A stretch of 64,000 nt of DNA from Idiomarina sp. (GTDB lineage: Bacteria > Pseudomonadota > Gammaproteobacteria > Enterobacterales > Alteromonadaceae). The notes under the pieces are model-generated. The model was not told where the DNA came from, ran no database searches, and saw nothing but the letters and a program-made list of their open reading frames with translations. The position numbers and the translations under genes are program-made. How positions within the stretch are numbered: position 1 is the stretch's first letter; each line of letters starts with the position of its first letter. Where the stretch lies: the NCBI GenBank assembly GCA_020831965.1, contig JAFIFP010000001.1:186001-250000 (forward strand), written 5' to 3'. Of this stretch, positions 37,493-47,057 are shown piece after piece.

Positions 37493-38491
37493 TTAATCTT
37501 CTCTTTTCATAAGCTGGTCGGGAATACGCCACAGTTCACCATAGCCTGCTGAGGTCTCAATTGCGATGGTATTTTCACTTGCGAAACTCGTGCTGAGGAT
37601 CGCTGCACGCGGAGGATGATCGCCTGGACGCCCTTGTACACGCCAAAAGGTAAGCCGATCGCCGTTTTGGACACTCCAAAGTTCCACTTGTCGAGAAGGT
37701 GAGCCCGTGACAAGCCAACGACCATCGGGTGAAAAAGCGGCACTGCTAAATACTTTCTGACGGACATGATAATTCAGATGGGTATGAATTTCGCCTGTTG
37801 TCAGACGTCTGATTTGCGCTTCGACGGCGGATGACACTAAAGCAAACTCACCACCGGGATGCAATCGCACACGAATCACTCGCTGTTCAATCGGGAAATG
37901 ATGCACTATTTGACCATCGCGGGTGCCCCACAGAAATGCCTGATGGTCATTACCTCCACTTAGAACATAGCGACCGTTCGGTGATATATCGACTGTATTT
38001 ACTCGGTCGCGATGCCCGAGAAACTCTAAGCGTCGGCCCGTCTGCGGTTCGAATAAGAGGACCACGCCATCACTTCGCGCAATAGCCACAGCGCGGCCCG
38101 AGTTTGCTACGGCAACATCCAAAATAACGCCATCGTCATTTCGCCAAGCGCCTTTCACTTCGCCCGTAGCGGTATTCCAGAGCACTATAGTCATTCGACT
38201 TGCGGCTATTGCGGTGCCGCCATCATGGGAGAAGTCGACACTGACGATTTGGCTAATGCCTTCGTCGTCCTGTTGCCAATTGTGCAACAGTTGACCCGTT
38301 TGATGGTCATAGAGACGTAGACCTTCCTCATTGGTTGCAATCAGAGAAAATCGGCCGTCGTTAGAGATTGCGGCAGCTTGAACGCGGGAGTTCGAACGCT
38401 CGTGTCGCTGCATGAGTTCAGGATCGGGAGCACAGCCTGATAAAAACAGGGTAAAGAGCCCTAACCAAACGGTGTGCTGCATGATTCTCAT
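37493..38491 (-). CDS. WD40-repeat lipoprotein
   Basis: 332 residues. Lipobox LFLSGC (Cys20). The mature part has about six to seven WD40-like blades (for example VSVDFSHDGGTAIAASRMTIVLWNT read in parts, VNTVDISPNGRYVLSGGNDH, SSAAFSPDGRWLVTGSPSR), so a beta-propeller interaction platform in the periplasm or outer membrane. ATG 38491 is preceded by GGGA. Promoter-proximal gene of the unit with slyX and prkB, divergent from fkpA. Partner unknown; a link to envelope folding is only suggested by proximity to fkpA. Confidence 0.85.
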   Translation of the reverse strand: MRIMQHTVWLGLFTLFLSGCAPDPELMQRHERSNSRVQAAAISNDGRFSLIATNEEGLRLYDHQTGQLLHNWQQDDEGISQIVSVDFSHDGGTAIAASRMTIVLWNTATGEVKGAWRNDDGVILDVAVANSGRAVAIARSDGVVLLFEPQTGRRLEFLGHRDRVNTVDISPNGRYVLSGGNDHQAFLWGTRDGQIVHHFPIEQRVIRVRLHPGGEFALVSSAVEAQIRRLTTGEIHTHLNYHVRQKVFSSAAFSPDGRWLVTGSPSRQVELWSVQNGDRLTFWRVQGRPGDHPPRAAILSTSFASENTIAIETSAGYGELWRIPDQLMKRED

Positions 38492-38542
38492 TAGTCATTC
38501 CCAGTGATTTGTGTTTATTATAGAGCACTCAGATTTTTAGCA

Positions 38543-38565
38543 GCGCAGATGAACAGAGTCTGCGC
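38543..38565. other. Inverted repeat in the WD40 / fkpA divergent region
   Basis: GCGCAGA (38543-38549) and TCTGCGC (38559-38565) form a perfect 7-base pair of arms around 9 bases, midway between the two divergent starts. It could be an operator or a leader stem of fkpA. Confidence 0.4.
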
Positions 38566-38608
38566 ACTGAAGTAACCCTAAGATACCTTTATACTAGCGG
38601 AGAATTCC

Positions 38609-39355
38609 ATGAAATTAATGGCTAAAACAGTGCTTGCATCAGCAATGGCACTGGCCATCGCAGGCTGTGGCAACGGTACAGACGCTTCTGCACAAGAAGT
38701 TGCTTTGGATAATGAAGAAGCGCGTCATGCCTACGCGCTTGGCACAGTGTTAGGTCGTGAAGTACAGGGTAACCTTGAGTACTTAGCCGAGTCTGGCATC
38801 GTTTTAGACAATGAAATTGTGATTGCTGCGCTTGCTGACGTATTGCGTGACAACACGCGTTTAACTGACGATGAAGTGCAAGACGAAATTATGGCATTAC
38901 TTGAGTTAAGCCAAAGTTTGGCAGAGCAAGAACGCAGCAGCACCAGTCAACGCAATCTTGAAGAAGGCTTAGCCTATCAAGCAGAAAATGCGGCACGTGA
39001 AGGCGTAGTGGTGACTGAAACTGGTCTGCAGTATGAAGTATTGCGTGAAGGCAGTGGCGCACGCCCTGGTCCAACGGATACAGTGACTGTGCATTACGAA
39101 GGGCGCCTGATCGACGGCACTGTTTTCGACAGTTCCTACGAGCGTGATGAAACCATTGCCTTCCCACTGAACCGTGTAATTCCTGGCTGGTCTGAAGGTG
39201 TTCAACTAATGAACGTCGGCTCTCAATATCGCTTTGTTATTCCTGCTGAGCTTGCTTACGGCAGCGATGAGCGTCCAGGCAGCCCGATTCCACCGAATGC
39301 AACCTTAGTGTTCGATGTTGAATTATTAGAAATCGAAGCGGACGCGAGCGAATAA
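38609..39355 (+). CDS. fkpA: FKBP-type peptidyl-prolyl isomerase (FkpA-like)
   Basis: 248 residues. Leader ends in AIAGC, so it is probably a lipoprotein (Cys20), unlike soluble periplasmic E. coli FkpA. An N-terminal helical dimerisation domain (about 30-130) is followed by the FKBP domain (about 145-245) with VHYEGRLIDGTVFDSSYERD, VIPGWSEGVQLM and IPPNATLVFDVELLEI. It catalyses proline isomerisation and chaperones envelope proteins. GGAG six bases before the ATG. Confidence 0.93.
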   Translation: MKLMAKTVLASAMALAIAGCGNGTDASAQEVALDNEEARHAYALGTVLGREVQGNLEYLAESGIVLDNEIVIAALADVLRDNTRLTDDEVQDEIMALLELSQSLAEQERSSTSQRNLEEGLAYQAENAAREGVVVTETGLQYEVLREGSGARPGPTDTVTVHYEGRLIDGTVFDSSYERDETIAFPLNRVIPGWSEGVQLMNVGSQYRFVIPAELAYGSDERPGSPIPPNATLVFDVELLEIEADASE

Positions 39356-39375
39356 GTTCGTTTGAGTTTGAAGCT

Positions 39376-39418
39376 AAAAAGCCCGCAATGGAATTTTGCT
39401 TCCGTTGCGGGCTTTTTG
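39376..39418. terminator. Bidirectional terminator between fkpA and rsd
   Basis: AAAAAGCCCGCAA / TTGCGGGCTTTTT with an inner GGAA/TTCC extension, flanked by A and T runs; serves both convergent genes. Confidence 0.93.
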
Positions 39419-39437
39419 TATTTGGTGTGATGCTCGC

Positions 39438-39926
39438 TTAAGACTTATCGGCAATTAGTTCACGGTTGCTTAAGAGTTGCAATAGCTTGTCCTCAAGCTC
39501 GAGTCTGAGCTCAATAGCTTCGCCCAAGGTCGATAATTCTTGATCAAAAGACTTCATAGAGTCCTGGTCAGAGACTTCCGCATATTGATCATTGAATTTT
39601 AACGCCGCCTCCGTTGTGACTGCGATCAATGGATACACATGCTCTGCGACTTCGCGGGTATGTTCGTCATATTCATTGGCTTGTTTGAGAATTTGATCGT
39701 AAAGCTCAAAGTGGCCGGCTGACACATAGTCTACAAGTGTTTCGCAAAAATCATGGATATCGCTGGTGGCTGGAAGTTGAGATTGACCATTTCCACTGCC
39801 GTATGGAGGTAAACCGGCAAGCTGGCAATACTGCACCAACAAAAGCTGCCGTTCTTCTAACCAACGGTCAAGCGCGGTGTCTTGTCCTCCCCAGCGTTGT
39901 TTTGCTTCGGTGTTCCGACGTAACAT
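39438..39926 (-). CDS. rsd: Regulator of sigma D (anti-sigma-70 factor, Rsd/AlgQ family)
   Basis: Rsd binds region 4 of sigma-70 in stationary phase and frees core RNA polymerase for other sigma factors. 162 residues, helical, with TALDRWLEERQLLLVQYCQL, FCETLVDYVSAGHFELYDQIL and LGEAIELRLELEDKLLQLL. Divergent from nudC-hemE exactly as in E. coli, which supports the call. Confidence 0.93.
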   Translation of the reverse strand: MLRRNTEAKQRWGGQDTALDRWLEERQLLLVQYCQLAGLPPYGSGNGQSQLPATSDIHDFCETLVDYVSAGHFELYDQILKQANEYDEHTREVAEHVYPLIAVTTEAALKFNDQYAEVSDQDSMKSFDQELSTLGEAIELRLELEDKLLQLLSNRELIADKS

Positions 39927-40051
39927 GGCATCTCCTTAACGACAGAATATCGATACCTAGAACCACTGTAATGCCCCGAGGCATGCAAGATCAAATTTTT
40001 CTCCGGTCAGTTGGTTTAGTCCGCGACCCAGCAATCGAGTAAGGAGTCTCT

Positions 40052-40864
40052 ATGATTCGACCTGACGTAATGCCGCCGCCGCAAACTCCTGTTTATTGGT
40101 TGCTGGTACTCAATAACCAGCTGATAGATTGTGCTTCCTTAGATAAGGGTTTCGCACCACCATTGATCGCTGTGGAAGAACTAATGGATGCGGAGCAAAG
40201 GTATACTGCTCAAATGGGCGAATACCGAGGTGTGCCTGTATTCTTAATGATTTGTGATGGTACTGAGTCGTTACCAAGTGATTGGCAATGGGTCGCTTTG
40301 CGTCAGTGCCTTTTAAGGTCTGACGAGAGCCTGTTTACGCTGGCTGCGCGTGCATGTCAGATTACAGGATTCTTGCGAACTCATAAGTACTGCGGTGTTT
40401 GTGGGAACGAAACATCGCAAGATCGCGAAGAGCTTGCCGTAGTGTGTGGGCATTGTGGTTTGCAGAGTTACCCGCGAATTTCTCCATGCATTATTGTTGG
40501 CATCTACCGAGACGACGAGATTCTTCTTGCGCGCGGCGTAGGTCACCCTGAGGGTATGTATTCGGTTTTAGCTGGCTTTGTAGAAAGTGGGGAGTCTTTT
40601 GAGCAAACGCTGCATCGGGAAGTCATGGAAGAGGCAGGAATTGAAGTTGAAGCGCTTGAGTATATTGGCAGCCAGCCTTGGCCTTTCCCACACAGTTTAA
40701 TGGCTGGTTTTATTGCCCGCTATAAAGCGGGAACACTGCGCCTTGAACCTACTGAGCTTGTCGATGGTGGCTGGTATAAACTTGATGCACTGCCACACAC
40801 ACCTCCGAAGGGCTCGATTGCTGCGCGCTTGATTAGCGAAGTGAAGCGTCGAGCTGGACTGTGA
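40052..40864 (+). CDS. nudC: NAD+ diphosphatase / NAD-decapping RNA hydrolase
   Basis: Hydrolyses NADH and removes NAD caps from RNA 5' ends. 270 residues; zinc ribbon Cys114, Cys117, Cys132, Cys135; Nudix box at 175-197 with the REVMEEAGI core; and the NudC-specific SQPWPFP motif. AAGGAG before ATG 40052. Followed by hemE. Confidence 0.95.
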   Translation: MIRPDVMPPPQTPVYWLLVLNNQLIDCASLDKGFAPPLIAVEELMDAEQRYTAQMGEYRGVPVFLMICDGTESLPSDWQWVALRQCLLRSDESLFTLAARACQITGFLRTHKYCGVCGNETSQDREELAVVCGHCGLQSYPRISPCIIVGIYRDDEILLARGVGHPEGMYSVLAGFVESGESFEQTLHREVMEEAGIEVEALEYIGSQPWPFPHSLMAGFIARYKAGTLRLEPTELVDGGWYKLDALPHTPPKGSIAARLISEVKRRAGL

Positions 40865-40939
40865 ACACCCGTTATTAACTGACACCAGCGCCCATGCTTG
40901 CTAAAATCGGCGCAGATTTTAATTTGAGATATGAGACGT

Positions 40940-42010
40940 ATGAGCACAGAGTTGAAGAATGATCGTTATCTACGCGCGTTAGCAAAGCAGCCCGTTGATC
41001 GCACTCCAATTTGGATGATGCGCCAGGCTGGACGGTACTTACCGGAATACCGAGAAATCCGCAAAGAAGCGGGCGATTTCATGGCGCTCTGTAAGAACGC
41101 TGAACTGGCCTGTGAAGTGACATTGCAGCCGCTCCGCCGATTCCCACTAGATGCCGCTATTCTGTTCTCAGATATTCTCACTATTCCAGATGCTATGGGT
41201 CTTGGCTTGTACTTTGAGCAGGGAGAAGGTCCTCGATTTGAGCGCCCTATAAGGGATTGGCGTAGCGTTGCAGCACTAGGCATTCCTGACCCAGAAGATG
41301 ACTTGGGTTATGTGATGAAAGCGGTGAGTACGATTCGCCGGGAATTGAAAGGCGAAGTTCCCCTGATTGGCTTTTCTGGGAGCCCTTGGACACTCGCCAC
41401 CTACATGGTTGAGGGTGGCAGCACGAAGAACTTCTCAGAAGTGAAGAAGATGGCTTTCGAAGAACCCGAAGTCATGCATATGCTGCTCGACAAGCTAGCC
41501 AAGTCAGTGATTCTCTATCTGAACGCCCAGATTGCCAATGGCGCGCAGTCGGTCATGATCTTCGATACTTGGGGCGGCGTGTTGTCTCCGCGCGATTATC
41601 GAGAATTTTCACTACACTATATGGCACAGATTGTTGACGGGCTGACACGTGAAGCTGAAGGTCGTCGTGTTCCTGTCACATTGTTCACTAAGAATGGTGG
41701 ACAGTGGCTCGAAACCATGGCTGCGACAGGGTGTGATGCGTTAGGCGTTGATTGGACGACTGACCTTGGTGAAGCGCGTCGCCGTGTTGGCGATCAAGTT
41801 GCACTGCAAGGGAATATGGACCCAAGTGTTCTTTATGCGTCGCCAGAACGTATTCGCCAAGAAGTGCAAATTATTCTAGATAGCTATGGTTCAGGTAGTG
41901 GCCATGTATTTAATTTAGGTCACGGCATCCACCCTGGAGTGAAGCCTGAGCATGCGGAAGCGTTTATTAAAGCGGTAACTGAGTTTAGTCCAGCCTATCA
42001 CCGCGACTGA
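40940..42010 (+). CDS. hemE: Uroporphyrinogen decarboxylase
   Basis: Decarboxylates the four acetate side chains of uroporphyrinogen III in haem synthesis. 356 residues from ATG 40940, aligning with E. coli [13 protein letters not shown]; motifs [43 protein letters not shown] and [14 protein letters not shown]. An ATG three codons upstream (40931) is possible. Separated from nudC by about 75 bases. Confidence 0.97.
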   Translation: MSTELKNDRYLRALAKQPVDRTPIWMMRQAGRYLPEYREIRKEAGDFMALCKNAELACEVTLQPLRRFPLDAAILFSDILTIPDAMGLGLYFEQGEGPRFERPIRDWRSVAALGIPDPEDDLGYVMKAVSTIRRELKGEVPLIGFSGSPWTLATYMVEGGSTKNFSEVKKMAFEEPEVMHMLLDKLAKSVILYLNAQIANGAQSVMIFDTWGGVLSPRDYREFSLHYMAQIVDGLTREAEGRRVPVTLFTKNGGQWLETMAATGCDALGVDWTTDLGEARRRVGDQVALQGNMDPSVLYASPERIRQEVQIILDSYGSGSGHVFNLGHGIHPGVKPEHAEAFIKAVTEFSPAYHRD

Positions 42011-42127
42011 TCTTATTTGCGATAAAGCTCGGTATATAAGCGTTAAGGTGTCCTCACGCTGCCGATCATAATCGGTACAATGGGCGTGCTATAACTCACA
42101 GTATATTGACGGAGCATTGAGGGCAGT

Positions 42128-43183
42128 ATGGCAAAGCGATCGTATTTCACTCCATTGACGGTAGTCGTGGTCATTTTGGCGGGCGTCACAGCCTGGTTAT
42201 ATTTCGACGACGGCGATTCCTCAGGCGCACAGCGCCCTCAAGCACAAGTGACTATCGTGGGTGCTCCGGCACGGGTCATGGAGTTTCGGGACACGATTGA
42301 AGGCCTCGGAACTGCCCAAGCCCGGGAATCAGTCAACGTTATGGCGCGCGTTACCCAAAATGTGCGTGAGATTCATTTCACCGATGGCCAAGATGTTGCG
42401 GAAGGTGATTTGCTCGTTGTCTTGAGCGATCGCGAAGAGCGCGCTCGGGTGCAAGAGTTAGAATTCCGACTCGCTGAAAATCGTCGTCAACTCAATCGTT
42501 TGCGTGAGCTAGCTCAAGAAAATGCGGCGTCCCGTTCGATGATTGACGAACAGGAAGTACGCGTTGAACAGACTGCAGCTGAGTTAGAAGTGGCGCGTAG
42601 CCGCTTGGAGGAACTGCGTATTCATGCGCCGTTTTCTGGTCGTCTAGGACTGCGACAAGTCAGCCCCGGCTCACTTGTGCGCCCAGGGGATGTGATTACC
42701 ACGCTTGATGCCCTCGACCCTATCTATGTGGACTTCAGTGTTCCAGAATTTTATCTGCCAAGTCTGCAACAGGGGCAGCGAGTAGCAGCTATTTCAGCGG
42801 CCTACCCGGATCGGGAATTTGCGGGGCGCATTACGAGCTTGGCCTCACGCGTTGATCCCATTACCCGCTCCATTCAGATTCGCGCCGCAATCGCAAATGA
42901 TAACAACGAGCTTCGTCCCGGTATGCTCCTTCGCGTGCAGCTTGAGCGCCGCGTGGACCATACCTTGATGGTGCCTGAGGCTGCCGTAATTCCAATTCGT
43001 AATGAACATTTTGTGTATCGAATTAATGAAGATAGCCGTGTTGAAATGGTGACCGTTTCAGTGGGCCGCCGGCAGCCAGGTTGGGTAGAAATTACCGGTG
43101 GTCTTGAAGAGGGCGAACAGATCGTAGTTGAGGGCGTAATTCGCGTCCGCGACGGCCTGCCTGTCAATGTTGTGGAGCGCTAA
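42128..43183 (+). CDS. RND efflux periplasmic adaptor (membrane fusion protein)
   Basis: 351 residues: N-terminal membrane helix or signal (LTVVVVILAGVTAWLYF), a lipoyl half-motif, coiled-coil hairpin (RVQELEFRLAENRRQLNRLR to ELEVARSRLEELRI), second lipoyl half (HAPFSGRLGLRQVSPGSLVRPGD), beta-barrel and membrane-proximal domain. It bridges the inner-membrane pump and an outer-membrane channel. The pump gene follows after three bases; no outer-membrane factor is adjacent, so a TolC-like protein elsewhere is presumably shared. Confidence 0.93.
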   Translation: MAKRSYFTPLTVVVVILAGVTAWLYFDDGDSSGAQRPQAQVTIVGAPARVMEFRDTIEGLGTAQARESVNVMARVTQNVREIHFTDGQDVAEGDLLVVLSDREERARVQELEFRLAENRRQLNRLRELAQENAASRSMIDEQEVRVEQTAAELEVARSRLEELRIHAPFSGRLGLRQVSPGSLVRPGDVITTLDALDPIYVDFSVPEFYLPSLQQGQRVAAISAAYPDREFAGRITSLASRVDPITRSIQIRAAIANDNNELRPGMLLRVQLERRVDHTLMVPEAAVIPIRNEHFVYRINEDSRVEMVTVSVGRRQPGWVEITGGLEEGEQIVVEGVIRVRDGLPVNVVER

Positions 43184-43186
43184 GCC

Positions 43187-46100
43187 ATGTTGTTGTCAGA
43201 TGTCTCCGTAAAGCGCCCCGTCTTCGCGACGGTTATCAATATTTTGCTAATCATCTTCGGTATTGTGGCCTTCACGTCATTGCCGCTGCGTGAATATCCG
43301 AATATCGATCCTCCGGTCGTTTCAATTAGCACAAATTATCCGGGGGCTAATGCTGAAATTATTGACTCTCAGATCACGCAGGTAATCGAAGAGCGGATTA
43401 GTGGCATTGATGGGATCAAAACGATCAACTCGCGTAGTCGAGATGGAAGCTCGCGTATTACGATTGAGTTTGAACAAAGCCGAGACATTGATGCTGCAGC
43501 AAATGATGTCCGTGAGCGCGTTCAGCGTGTGATCCGCAGCTTGCCCGAGCAGGTCCTTCCCCCGGAAGTGACCAAGGCAAACGCTGACGAAGATACTGTG
43601 GTTTGGTACAACTTGCGTAGCGAGAATATGACTACGCTGGAGCTGACCGACTTTGCCAACCGTTACATTGTCGATCGATTATCCGTCGTTGATGGGGTCG
43701 GTCGCGTGAATATCGGCGGCGAGCGCCGGTACGCGATGAAAATATGGTTGGATCGCAATGCGATGGCCGCGCGTGATATCACCGTGGCAGACATTGAAAA
43801 CCGGTTACGGGCTGAAAACGTTGAGTTACCCGCAGGAACTATTGAGTCGCGTGATCGAGAGTTTTCGGTTCGGGTTACTCGAAGTTTCCTGACGGCAGAT
43901 GACTTCGCGAATTTAACGATTACCTCGGGAGAGGGCGGCTACCTTGTGCGACTGGGCGAGGTCGCGCGGGTCTCACTTGAGGCCGAAAATGACCAATCAG
44001 AATTCCGTGGTAACGGAATTAACATGGTTGGCTTAGGCATTATTCGACAGTCCGACGCGAACACGCTCGAGGTGGTAGACAACGTCGAGCGCGAAATTGA
44101 ACGTCTGCGGGCAACACTGCCGGCAAGTATGATTCTGGTGCCGAGTTACGACAGTTCCATCTTCATTCGCGACTCCATTCAAGAGGTGTACAACACCCTC
44201 TTTATCGCCATGGGTATGGTTATTCTCGTTATTTACTTATTCTTAGGGAATATACGGGTCACCTTGATCCCAGCCGTGACCGTGCCGGTTGCCTTGCTGT
44301 CCTCCTATATTGTTTTGGAAGCCATGGGCTTCTCGATCAACCTATTGACGCTGTTGGCACTTGTACTGGCCATAGGTCTGGTGGTCGATGACTCCATTGT
44401 TGTCTTGGAGAATATCTATCGTCGAGTTGAGCAGGGCGACCCACCTCTACTCGCAGCTTATCGAGGCGCTCGTGAGGTCGGTTTCGCGGTAGTTGCCACA
44501 ACCATGGTCCTTATTTCGGTGTTTGTACCGTTGATTTTCATGGACGGCAATATAGGCCTCTTATTTACTGAGTTTGCCATAGCGCTCGCGGCGGCGGTCG
44601 CCTTCTCAAGTATTACAGCGCTCACCTTATCGCCCATGTTGTGCTCAAAAATATTGAAGAAGCAGGAGCGTAATTCGCGCTTTGGACGTTTTCTTGATAA
44701 TGGCTTCAAGAAGATGGAAGCCAGTTATGAGCGTATGGTTCGAAAAACCATTACCTTCCCTGCAGCCGCTTTTGGTGTAGTCATTCTAGCTGGCGCAGCA
44801 TCTTACTTATTGCTCGACCGACTTGGCCAAGAGTTCGTACCCCCAGAAGACCGCGGCAACTTCTTTATTAGCGTGCGTTCTGCGGAAGGGGCGAGCTACG
44901 AATCCAACTCGCGTAATATGCTGAAAATTGAAGAGATCCTTTTGCCTTATATAGATGAAGGCAAGGTTGATCGTTTGATTATTCGAACGCCGGGTTGGGG
45001 TAATAGTGCTGGGGTTGCAATCGTCGGTACAATCCCTCACGGCGAACGAGACTGGAGCTCATTTGAGTTAATGAACGAGATTCGTCAGAAGCTTGAAGGC
45101 GTGCCCGATGTTATTGCATTCGCAAATATGCGTAGTGGTATTCGCGGAGGTGGTGGAAGCCGTCCGGTTGAATTCGTGCTGCAGGGCAATACTTTTGAGC
45201 AGCTTGCTGAGTATCGCGACATTATTATTGAAAAGGCACAAGACAACCCTGGTCTAGTTCAGCTTGATAGTGACTATAGCGAAACCGTGCCGCAGTTACG
45301 GATTCGCATTGACCAAACTCGCGCGGCAGACCTTGGGGTATCGGTCGGTGACATAGGTCGCACACTCGAGAGTATGCTCGGTACCCGTCGTGTGACGCGC
45401 TTCCAAGATCGCGGTGAAGAATACAACGTGGTACTTGAAGGTGAGCGAGACGACTATCGTACCCCTGAAGCGATTAACAATATCTATGTAAGGTCGCAGC
45501 GGACCGGGCAATTGGTACCGATGTCGAACCTCGTTACCGTCGAAGAGGGTGCAACTGCACGTCAGCTCAACCGTTATAACCGTATGCGCGCGGTTACTAT
45601 TACAGCAAACCTTGAAGACGGCTATTCACTCGGAGAGGCACTCGCCTATCTGGAGGGACTTGTAGCAGAGCATTTACCAGATGATGTGATGATCGACTAC
45701 AAGGGGCAATCGCTGTTGTATCAAGAGGGCGGTAGTACCATCATCTTCATCTTTGCGTTGGCTTTAGCAGTAACCTTCTTGGTACTTGCAGCGCAGTTTG
45801 AGAGTTTTGTGCATCCGTTTGTAATTATATTAACCGTTCCATTAGCAGTCTTTGGTGCGGCGTTTGGGCTTTACGTAACGGGTAACACAATTAACATCTA
45901 CAGTCAGATTGGTATCGTGATGCTGATTGGTTTAGCAGCAAAGAACGGTATATTAATTGTGGAGTTTGCCAACCAGCTGCGTGATGCAGGCATGCGGTTC
46001 GAAGAAGCGCTGGCACGTGCGTCACGGCTGCGTTTACGCCCAATCATCATGACTGCCTTCACTACCTTGATGAGCTCCATCCCACTGGTGTTAGCATCAG

Positions 46101-46327
46101 GACCTGGTGCTGAGAGCCGTATGGTCATTGGTGTGGTGATTTTCTGTGGGGTTGCTTTCTCGGCCTTTATGACGATTTTCCTCGTACCAGCCCTTTATAT
46201 GGGATTGGCGCGTAACACGAGCTCGCCGAAAGCATTGGCTCGTGAACTTGAGGAAATGGAGAAAGAATATCCAGACCGTCGCGCTGAAGATGAAGTTTTA
46301 GCGCAGGTTCAGGGAATCAAGGACTAG
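43187..46327 (+). CDS. RND efflux pump, inner-membrane subunit (HAE-1 type)
   Basis: 1046 residues, typical for AcrB/MexF-like proton antiporters: first helix after SVKRPVFATVINILLI, porter domain 1, helices with the proton-relay Asp pair in LAIGLVVDDSIVVLENIYRR, a second repeat from about residue 530, and GLAAKNGILIVEFANQ in the last helices. Export of drugs, detergents or bile-type compounds is usual; the specificity cannot be read. The stop shares CTAG with the convergent phosphodiesterase gene. Confidence 0.95.
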   Translation: MLLSDVSVKRPVFATVINILLIIFGIVAFTSLPLREYPNIDPPVVSISTNYPGANAEIIDSQITQVIEERISGIDGIKTINSRSRDGSSRITIEFEQSRDIDAAANDVRERVQRVIRSLPEQVLPPEVTKANADEDTVVWYNLRSENMTTLELTDFANRYIVDRLSVVDGVGRVNIGGERRYAMKIWLDRNAMAARDITVADIENRLRAENVELPAGTIESRDREFSVRVTRSFLTADDFANLTITSGEGGYLVRLGEVARVSLEAENDQSEFRGNGINMVGLGIIRQSDANTLEVVDNVEREIERLRATLPASMILVPSYDSSIFIRDSIQEVYNTLFIAMGMVILVIYLFLGNIRVTLIPAVTVPVALLSSYIVLEAMGFSINLLTLLALVLAIGLVVDDSIVVLENIYRRVEQGDPPLLAAYRGAREVGFAVVATTMVLISVFVPLIFMDGNIGLLFTEFAIALAAAVAFSSITALTLSPMLCSKILKKQERNSRFGRFLDNGFKKMEASYERMVRKTITFPAAAFGVVILAGAASYLLLDRLGQEFVPPEDRGNFFISVRSAEGASYESNSRNMLKIEEILLPYIDEGKVDRLIIRTPGWGNSAGVAIVGTIPHGERDWSSFELMNEIRQKLEGVPDVIAFANMRSGIRGGGGSRPVEFVLQGNTFEQLAEYRDIIIEKAQDNPGLVQLDSDYSETVPQLRIRIDQTRAADLGVSVGDIGRTLESMLGTRRVTRFQDRGEEYNVVLEGERDDYRTPEAINNIYVRSQRTGQLVPMSNLVTVEEGATARQLNRYNRMRAVTITANLEDGYSLGEALAYLEGLVAEHLPDDVMIDYKGQSLLYQEGGSTIIFIFALALAVTFLVLAAQFESFVHPFVIILTVPLAVFGAAFGLYVTGNTINIYSQIGIVMLIGLAAKNGILIVEFANQLRDAGMRFEEALARASRLRLRPIIMTAFTTLMSSIPLVLASGPGAESRMVIGVVIFCGVAFSAFMTIFLVPALYMGLARNTSSPKALARELEEMEKEYPDRRAEDEVLAQVQGIKD

Positions 46328-47052
46328 TAACGCCAGAGACGGGTCTCTTGGGAAACTGGGAGACCCTCTAAAACATTACGAGCGAACTGGGGGTGGTTGG
46401 TGAAGATGCCGTCCACGCCCATGTCTCGCAACCATGCAATGTCTTGTGCCTCATCGACTGTGAACACGTATACCCGTATGCCTCGTGCATGCGCGTCCAC
46501 TACCAACTCTGGTTCAATGAAATCAACGCCCACATGGATGGAGTATGCTTGTAGCGTGTCAGCGCATTGAGCATAGTCGAGTAATGAGTTGTAAGTGAGA
46601 GCGCCAATGCGTATTTGCGGTCGCGCGTCTTTCAGTCGTTGTAACCAGTGATGATTAAAGGACGAGACTAAAAGCTGCTCGTGAGTGAAATTGCACTCTC
46701 GAAGTGCGAAGTCGAGGAGTTCGAGTAATAGGGAATGGCTTACTTTGCCTTTCAGTTCAATATTCAGTAGACACTGCCCAGCAAGCGCAACCAAGGTTTC
46801 TTTTAACGTAGGTATGGCTTGTTGCCCGAAGATCCGCAGAGTGGCGATCTGGCTTTGCGACAAGTCTTGTAGCCGCCCAGGTTGGGCGGTTAAACGTTCA
46901 AGATAGCGGTCATGGAAAACATAGATCTGGCCATCGACCTCGTAAATATCAAGTTCAATACCGTCAGCATGCGCTTCGAGAGCCTTTTGAAAAGCGGCAA
47001 GTGTATTCTCTGGAGCAATCGCACTTGCGCCTCGATGCGCAATGATCAACAT
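46324..47052 (-). CDS. ugpQ: Cytoplasmic glycerophosphodiester phosphodiesterase
   Basis: 242 residues without a signal peptide, as for UgpQ rather than periplasmic GlpQ. Metal and catalytic residues are in HRGASAIAPENTLAAF, GIELDIYEVDG and FHDRYLERLT, and the terminal DMGVDGIFTNHP is intact. Releases glycerol-3-phosphate from deacylated phospholipids. It lies five bases after psd in the same direction, a phospholipid-turnover pairing. The 3' end overlaps the RND gene by four bases. Confidence 0.9.
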   Translation of the reverse strand: MLIIAHRGASAIAPENTLAAFQKALEAHADGIELDIYEVDGQIYVFHDRYLERLTAQPGRLQDLSQSQIATLRIFGQQAIPTLKETLVALAGQCLLNIELKGKVSHSLLLELLDFALRECNFTHEQLLVSSFNHHWLQRLKDARPQIRIGALTYNSLLDYAQCADTLQAYSIHVGVDFIEPELVVDAHARGIRVYVFTVDEAQDIAWLRDMGVDGIFTNHPQFARNVLEGLPVSQETRLWRY

Positions 47053-47057
47053 TCGGG

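Noticed and set aside
38590-38595. TATACT as the -10 of an fkpA promoter
   Set aside because: The implied start would fall at the ribosome site, only about seven bases before the ATG.
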